Source: Verticillium longisporum (Eukaryota; Ascomycota; Sordariomycetes; Glomerellales; Plectosphaerellaceae). From it: a stretch of 64,000 bases of DNA. Numbering within the stretch: the stretch's first letter is position 1; each line of letters begins with the position of its first letter. The stretch spans positions 3,782,001 through 3,846,000 of the forward strand of contig JAETXT010000009.1 in the NCBI GenBank assembly GCA_019188255.1, read 5' to 3'. Shown piece by piece: positions 59,001-64,000 of this stretch. The notes below the pieces were generated by a model. The model was not told where the DNA came from. It ran no database searches and saw only the letters and a program-made list of their open reading frames with translations. The position numbers were made by a program, and so were the translations under genes.

Positions 59001-62000
59001 AAAATATTAATATAGTATATACTTAGTATTTTAGGACTATTATATTCTAGGTATACTATATTATTTATAAACTAAAAGAGAGAAGGAAAGAATAGAAAAG
59101 ATAGGATAAAGGTAGGAAAGTTTAAAGAAAGAGCTAAAATATCTTAAATATTTAATAATATTATAGGGAATATAATTAAATTATTAATAAAAGAGAAAGA
59201 ATATAAATTATATTAGGATATAATATTCTATTAATATATTGGTTCCCCTAATTAAATTATATTAATTTAATTAAAGGGTATCTTAAAATATTCCTAATTA
59301 ATATTATTTACTTTAAAGTATATATCCTTATTAAATAGGCCCTAGACTTATATTTCTAAGTAAATATATTATTTATATTAATATAATTTAATAATAAATA
59401 TTTAAATCTATTCTATAATAAGTTCTTAGAGCTATCTTAATTATTAAAGAAGGTTACTTAGAGGTATAGAAGAGTCCTTGAGTTAATTATTTCCTTAGTA
59501 TCTTAGTTTTCGCTAATCGAGTTAGGGTATATTAGATAAGTATTTACCTAATTAAGGGAATAATATCTTTCTAGTATTTCGTCCTATAGAATAGTAACGT
59601 TAAGCGCTCTCGCGAGCTCCTCTTTAAAGTCTTTTACTAATAAGTCTTTACTTTCTAGCTCCTATTAGCTATTTAGGTCTAGGATAAACTTCTTAAGCTA
59701 TTAGCTTATATAAGTAATTCCTTAAATAAATTCCCCTTTTATTATTTCTAACCTAAATAAGAGGTTTCTAAATATAGCTAAGGTAATCTTAAATAGGCTT
59801 TATTAATAAGGGTTAAGTTTTATATTCCTTAATATATTTATTACCTATTTAATATTATAGATGAGCATTATATCCCTAGCCTAGAGCTTCTAGGTATAGA
59901 GTTAAATAGTATTCTAGCGATTTAACCCTTTAGTCCTAATATACTATTAATAGTTAAGTATTCGAACTGCTTTAGTCCTATTAAGTTTAAGCTAGGAAAA
60001 GGCCCTTAAATGTATTTATACCTTTTAATTAAGTAAACGGACTAAGTCCTAGTCTAATACCTATTATATAAGCGAGGTAATCTTAATTAATATAATAGCT
60101 TCGTAGCTATAGAGGAGGAAGAAGAGTATATAGTTTATAGAAGCCTTTATAATCGTTCTATATATAAATAGAACAATTATTAATAGAGAGTTAACTCTTT
60201 TACCTCTTATTATTATTTAAATAGCTAGGGTATATATAATAGGCTAATAACCTTTCCCGATAAAGCTATTAGCCCTTAAATTATATAACGATATAAGTTT
60301 CTACCTCATTCTATATTAATTATTAAGCTTAATAACCGATCTATTATTTTCTAGTCTATTATTAACGATAAGGACGTAATATAAGCTATATCTATAGATA
60401 ACGTCCTCCAAGATGAATTTTATAATAGCCTTTAAAGTATTTACCCTAATTAGGTAGGCCTCGATATAATTAGTAAATCTATATTTAGCTTCTATTAAAT
60501 AGTAATTATAAAAGTACTAGACGTTAAAATAAGTATAAATAAAGGGGAGGGAGTCCGTAATTAGCTTAATAAACGTTAAAGGATTACCCCTTAATAGTCC
60601 TCTCGCTATTTAGTATATAGGATAAGCTTTAATTATTATTTTAACTTATTAATATATATTATCCTATTAGAAATTAAACGATACCTATTAATAGGTTACT
60701 TTATATCCCTAATATTCTACCTCTTTATATATAATCGTAATTAGAATAACCTATATATTAGTATTATTAATAATTCTCTACAAATAAGCTCGTATTTTAT
60801 TAGGATAAGTCTAAAGGAAGCCATTTTAAAGAAAAACTTTTATTACCGTTCTCCTAATTACCTTTTACTACCTCTTAGTAAACTCGCTAGGGAATATTCG
60901 TATTATTAGGAAGCTTACTTTTACCTTCTTTAGCTATCGATTAGGGTCTATCGTATATTATTATTTCTTATTATTTTTAGTTTTATATATATTAATTTTT
61001 ATTAAGGAAGAAAGGGGGTTATAGAGGAGGGAGGTCGAGGCTACCTTCGAGGAATCGAGTTACTTTATATAAGCTTCGCTATAGTCTCCCCTATCTTAGT
61101 ATTATATAACCTATTATAGGGTCCTAATACTATAATTAGGGGAATATAACTATTAAAGGTTCTATATATCGTATATATAGCTAGTTAGCTATATATATTA
61201 CTTATATATAAAGCTTATCTACTACTTATATTATATATATTATATATAAAGCTAATCGGCTATATATATTATTTATATATAAGGCTTATCTACTACTTAT
61301 ATTATTTATATATAAAGCTTATCTATTACTTATATTATTTATATTATATATATAGCTAATTAGCTACGTATATTATTTATAAGTCTCGTATATTTATAAA
61401 GTTATAGTATTACTTTAATAACTAGCTACTACTAGGTTAAGCGAGATAAGATAACTTCCTTTCTTCCCCTAATTAATAGAACTTAAAGCTAAAGCCTACT
61501 ATATTATTAGATTCTTACTTAGTCGGTAATAAGTAGAAGTTTTATAAGCTCCCTCGTACCCTTCCGGATTAACGACCTCGTCTATTACCCTAATCGGTCT
61601 ATTATTATTATCTAATCGTATTTATTAGTTTATCTATTTTATTCTATAATCCTTTTTACTTCTCTTATAATAGTATTCGTTTAACGGTCTAGCTACTATT
61701 CTCTATTTAAGTCTTCTAATAAGTCTTTTATATTAAGACTAAATCTAACCTCGTTTAAAGGGTCTAATTAGGCTAATAGACTATATTGAAGGTATATAAG
61801 AGAGATAATCCGCCTCGGAGCACTAATTAAAGTAGGGCTAGTAAAGACCTCCTCTAATTAGGGTAATAGAATAGTTATTTAAGGAAAAGATAGGTACTTG
61901 AATATATAGTATAGGATTTATAATATATATCCCCTAGGGGCCCTTATAATGAGTCTAGCTAATATCCATTTCCCTAATTAGCTACTCCTTATTACCTTAT

Positions 62001-62034
62001 CGCTAAGCTATACCTCTCTGCCCTGCCCGGTTTT
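56030..62034 (-). mobile_element. RIP-destroyed gypsy retroelement, internally deleted copy (B)
   Basis: From about 56030 to 60905 it follows copy A 20005-24890 in the same order and orientation, with mostly C/T and G/A differences. At about 60905-60915 it jumps to sequence matching copy A from about 30235 and follows it to the shared right end (CTGCCCGGTTTTA). About 5.3 kb is therefore absent, including the gag-like and reverse transcriptase parts. The copy could only have moved using proteins from a full-length element, or the deletion came after insertion. Confidence 0.75.
61165..61382. repeat. tandem repeat inside gypsy copy B, homologous to 30500-30672
   Basis: The same TATATAGCTAGTTAGCTATA and AAGGCTTATCTACTACTTAT units, here about three and a half in altered order, so the array changed length between copies. 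Confidence 0.7.
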
Positions 62035-63179
62035 ATTATTAATAATATAAGAGTATTATAATAATATTAGCTAACTAATATCGTCTATCTTAAGCTCTAG
62101 AACTATATTAGTATTTAATAGTATAATAATTCTATTAAGGTCTAAAATATTAATCTTTCCTATTAGAGCTAAATAGATTTCGTAATTAGGGGTTTTAGAT
62201 ACTATTTCGAGATAGTTCTAAGGTTTAATAGGTGCCTTAGTATAGGTAAATAGTATAGCATTATACTTATCTATTAAACTGAATAGAGCATTCTTAGCTA
62301 CTAATGCTACTAATAGATCTAATAGTAAAATCTCTAGAAGATACTTATTAGCTTATAGCTAGATATCTCTTATAGCCTTAAATACGATATTCATTATCGG
62401 CCTCGACTCGATCCTTCTTTTAAGAGGGGAATATTCTTAAGATTCAATTACCTTAGATCGTTAAATCTCTCTAATATCTATCTATTAACCTCTAAAACCT
62501 ATAAGATCTAAGTCGAGAACTATTAAGGGCAATAGCTAAGGTTCGCCTTTATAGGAGTCTTCTATCGGAGTATTAGAGATATCCTTAAAAGAGTATTGCT
62601 ATTAAGTAACCTTATATCGATTACCGTCTTATTATATAAGTGGACCTATAAGTGGACCTTCTTCTACTAGTAATAACGAAGTATGCATTATACTACTAGC
62701 CTCTAACCTTTAGAAGAATATAAAGAAAATAGATCTCCGAATAAATAAAACTATATCTATATCCCTATAGTATCGTATAACGTATAGCTAGAGTTAACGT
62801 CGGCTAAGCTTAAAGGGATTACTATACTATACTAATCGGAGATAGAGTAACGACTCTACTATCTATACTTTATATTCGTACTAGCATGCATCCTAGCTCG
62901 AGAAACTATAGTATAGTGTAGTTTTAATTGTGAAGGTGAGTTCCGAGAAGCTAACTAACTTCTTTATAACCTTAGCGCAAGCCTTAAGATAGTTAACGTC
63001 GTAGAAGAACGTAAAGAGCGAGGGAACTAGACGGTCTAATCTTAATAAATTAACCTATATTTAATTATAGTCCTATAAGGTAAAGTCGCTAAAGATAAGA
63101 CTACCTATAACCTTTCTTTAGAGTTATCGTATATCTACTATTGAAATGCGCGGATATCTTAATTCTATTGCCTTAACGG
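62035..63179. other. AT-rich DNA, unassigned
   Basis: Moderate RIP-type bias with some CpA/TpG left (for example 62900-62950). No frame or known element recognised. Confidence 0.35.
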
Positions 63180-63700
63180 TTCTAGAATTAATACTTCTTA
63201 ACTTATCGTCGTATCCTAATAATATAAAAATCTAAATCTCTCTTATATAATTAAGGTAATGAATAATCTCCTTAATTTAATTAGCGAATATTATTCTATA
63301 GAATTTAGTACCTTACCTACTTTATCGCATTTAATACTTAAGACCTTATTTATTATACTTAATCTTATATCTTTCTATAGTCCGGGTATATCGAATAGCG
63401 CCTTAAATTTAGTCGCTATTCTAGTATTATTATCTAGTTACTTTAAGTATCTTCTTCTATAGTTAGTAAGACGAGAACTCTTATAGTTAATAGAGTTAAC
63501 GTCCCTAACCTCTCGATAGTATATAATCTTTATATAAATCTCCCTATCTAATCGTTTCTTTTTATTTAAATATTCTTTAATTAGCTCCTGCCTTAAATCA
63601 ATACTTATACCTTTTATCTTATTAGTTCGTAATAATACTAAGCTAGAGATCTAAGTATATACCTTTATAAAATAAATCAACCGTCTACTAGGTATCTTCC
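63180..63700 (-). pseudogene. decayed reading frame of unknown family
   Basis: The minus strand gives one long frame interrupted only by TAA/TAG: IDLRQELIKEYLNKKKRLDR, later REVRDVNSINY, TNYRRRYLK, TKFKALFDIPGL and LSIKCDKVGKVLNSIE. The regular Lys/Arg/Leu composition and stops only at Gln/Trp-like places suggest a former coding region hit by RIP. I do not recognise the protein; a transposon-encoded protein is likely from the context. Confidence 0.4.
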
Positions 63701-64000
63701 TAGGGCAGGAACTCTCTTATAGCTTAAATGCGATATCGACTATGAAAATACCTTAGTCGGAATTCTTTAGGAAAGCTAAGCTCTAATAGAGTAGTATCTA
63801 TACCTAATTGACGAAACTAAGTAGAGGTCCGACCTAGGGCAGTAGGAGCTAAATATAGAGTTTCTCGATCTACCTTAATAGCTATAAAAGCCTAAGGCTT
63901 ATTATATTAGTATCTATTATTAGTAAAGATTTACTTTAATCTTTTAATATTTTCTCGACTAGTCTCGTACCTTAAGGTATCTATATCGTAAATCGAATTA
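63701..64000. other. AT-rich DNA to the window edge
   Basis: Nothing recognised; may continue the decayed coding region upstream of 63700. Confidence 0.35.

Noticed and set aside
63180..63700. Starship captain (DUF3435 tyrosine recombinase) in the decayed frame
   Set aside because: No tyrosine recombinase motif could be pointed to; only the fungal transposon context suggested it.
1..64000. CRISPR arrays, rRNA genes, bacterial-type operons
   Set aside because: No regular repeat-spacer array, no 5S or rDNA sequence noticed, and genes have introns and eukaryotic spacing.

Overview
The window looks like nuclear DNA of a filamentous ascomycete (Pezizomycotina, probably a sordariomycete). Genes carry short GT-AG introns of 51-164 nt. 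The products have clear fungal families: KGD4, a PHO89/PHO-4 type phosphate permease, battenin BTN1, an SLC6 symporter and Fot1/pogo transposases. Large blocks have almost no CpA or TpG and a great excess of TpA, which is the mark of repeat-induced point mutation (RIP). I cannot name the species.

Layout. Positions 1-17.2 kb are normal-composition gene space: kgd4 (minus), a small cysteine-rich secreted-protein gene with a one-base frameshift (minus), a PiT phosphate permease with an in-frame TAG near its 3' end (plus), a small mitochondrial membrane protein (minus), btn1 (minus) and a 907-residue serine-protease fusion (minus). A decayed Fot1/pogo element at 17.28-19.14 kb sits exactly where composition changes. 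AT-rich, RIP-destroyed DNA fills 19.1-31.4 kb and is mostly one gypsy-type retroelement of about 11.3 kb. Two almost identical pogo copies that escaped RIP (31.44-33.29 kb and 36.61-38.47 kb) lie in opposite orientation around a 3.3 kb AT-rich spacer. A gene island of about 6 kb (40.14-46.06 kb) holds tRNA-Arg(CCG), a secreted metallopeptidase-like protein lacking its HExxH histidines, and an SLC6 transporter. From 46.06 kb to the end the DNA is AT-rich again: a RIP-killed Ty1/copia element (about 46.6-50.6 kb), an inverted-repeat element near 53.2-53.8 kb, a solo LTR-like piece near 54.5 kb, an internally deleted second copy of the gypsy element (56.0-62.0 kb), and a decayed unknown reading frame near 63.2-63.7 kb.

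How it works together. The housekeeping genes do not form a pathway; this is ordinary fungal gene space abutting a transposon-rich compartment. The gene with the most room for new biology is the protease fusion at 13.5-16.3 kb: a complete His-Asp-Ser domain joined by a Pro/Gly linker to a region with three repeated amphipathic segments and a C-terminal domain I do not recognise. The genome-level story is one of timing: RIP erased the retroelements, while the pogo pair is nearly pristine, so it arrived later or escaped. Exon boundaries were set by hand from splice signals and frame continuity. Limits of decayed elements are approximate.
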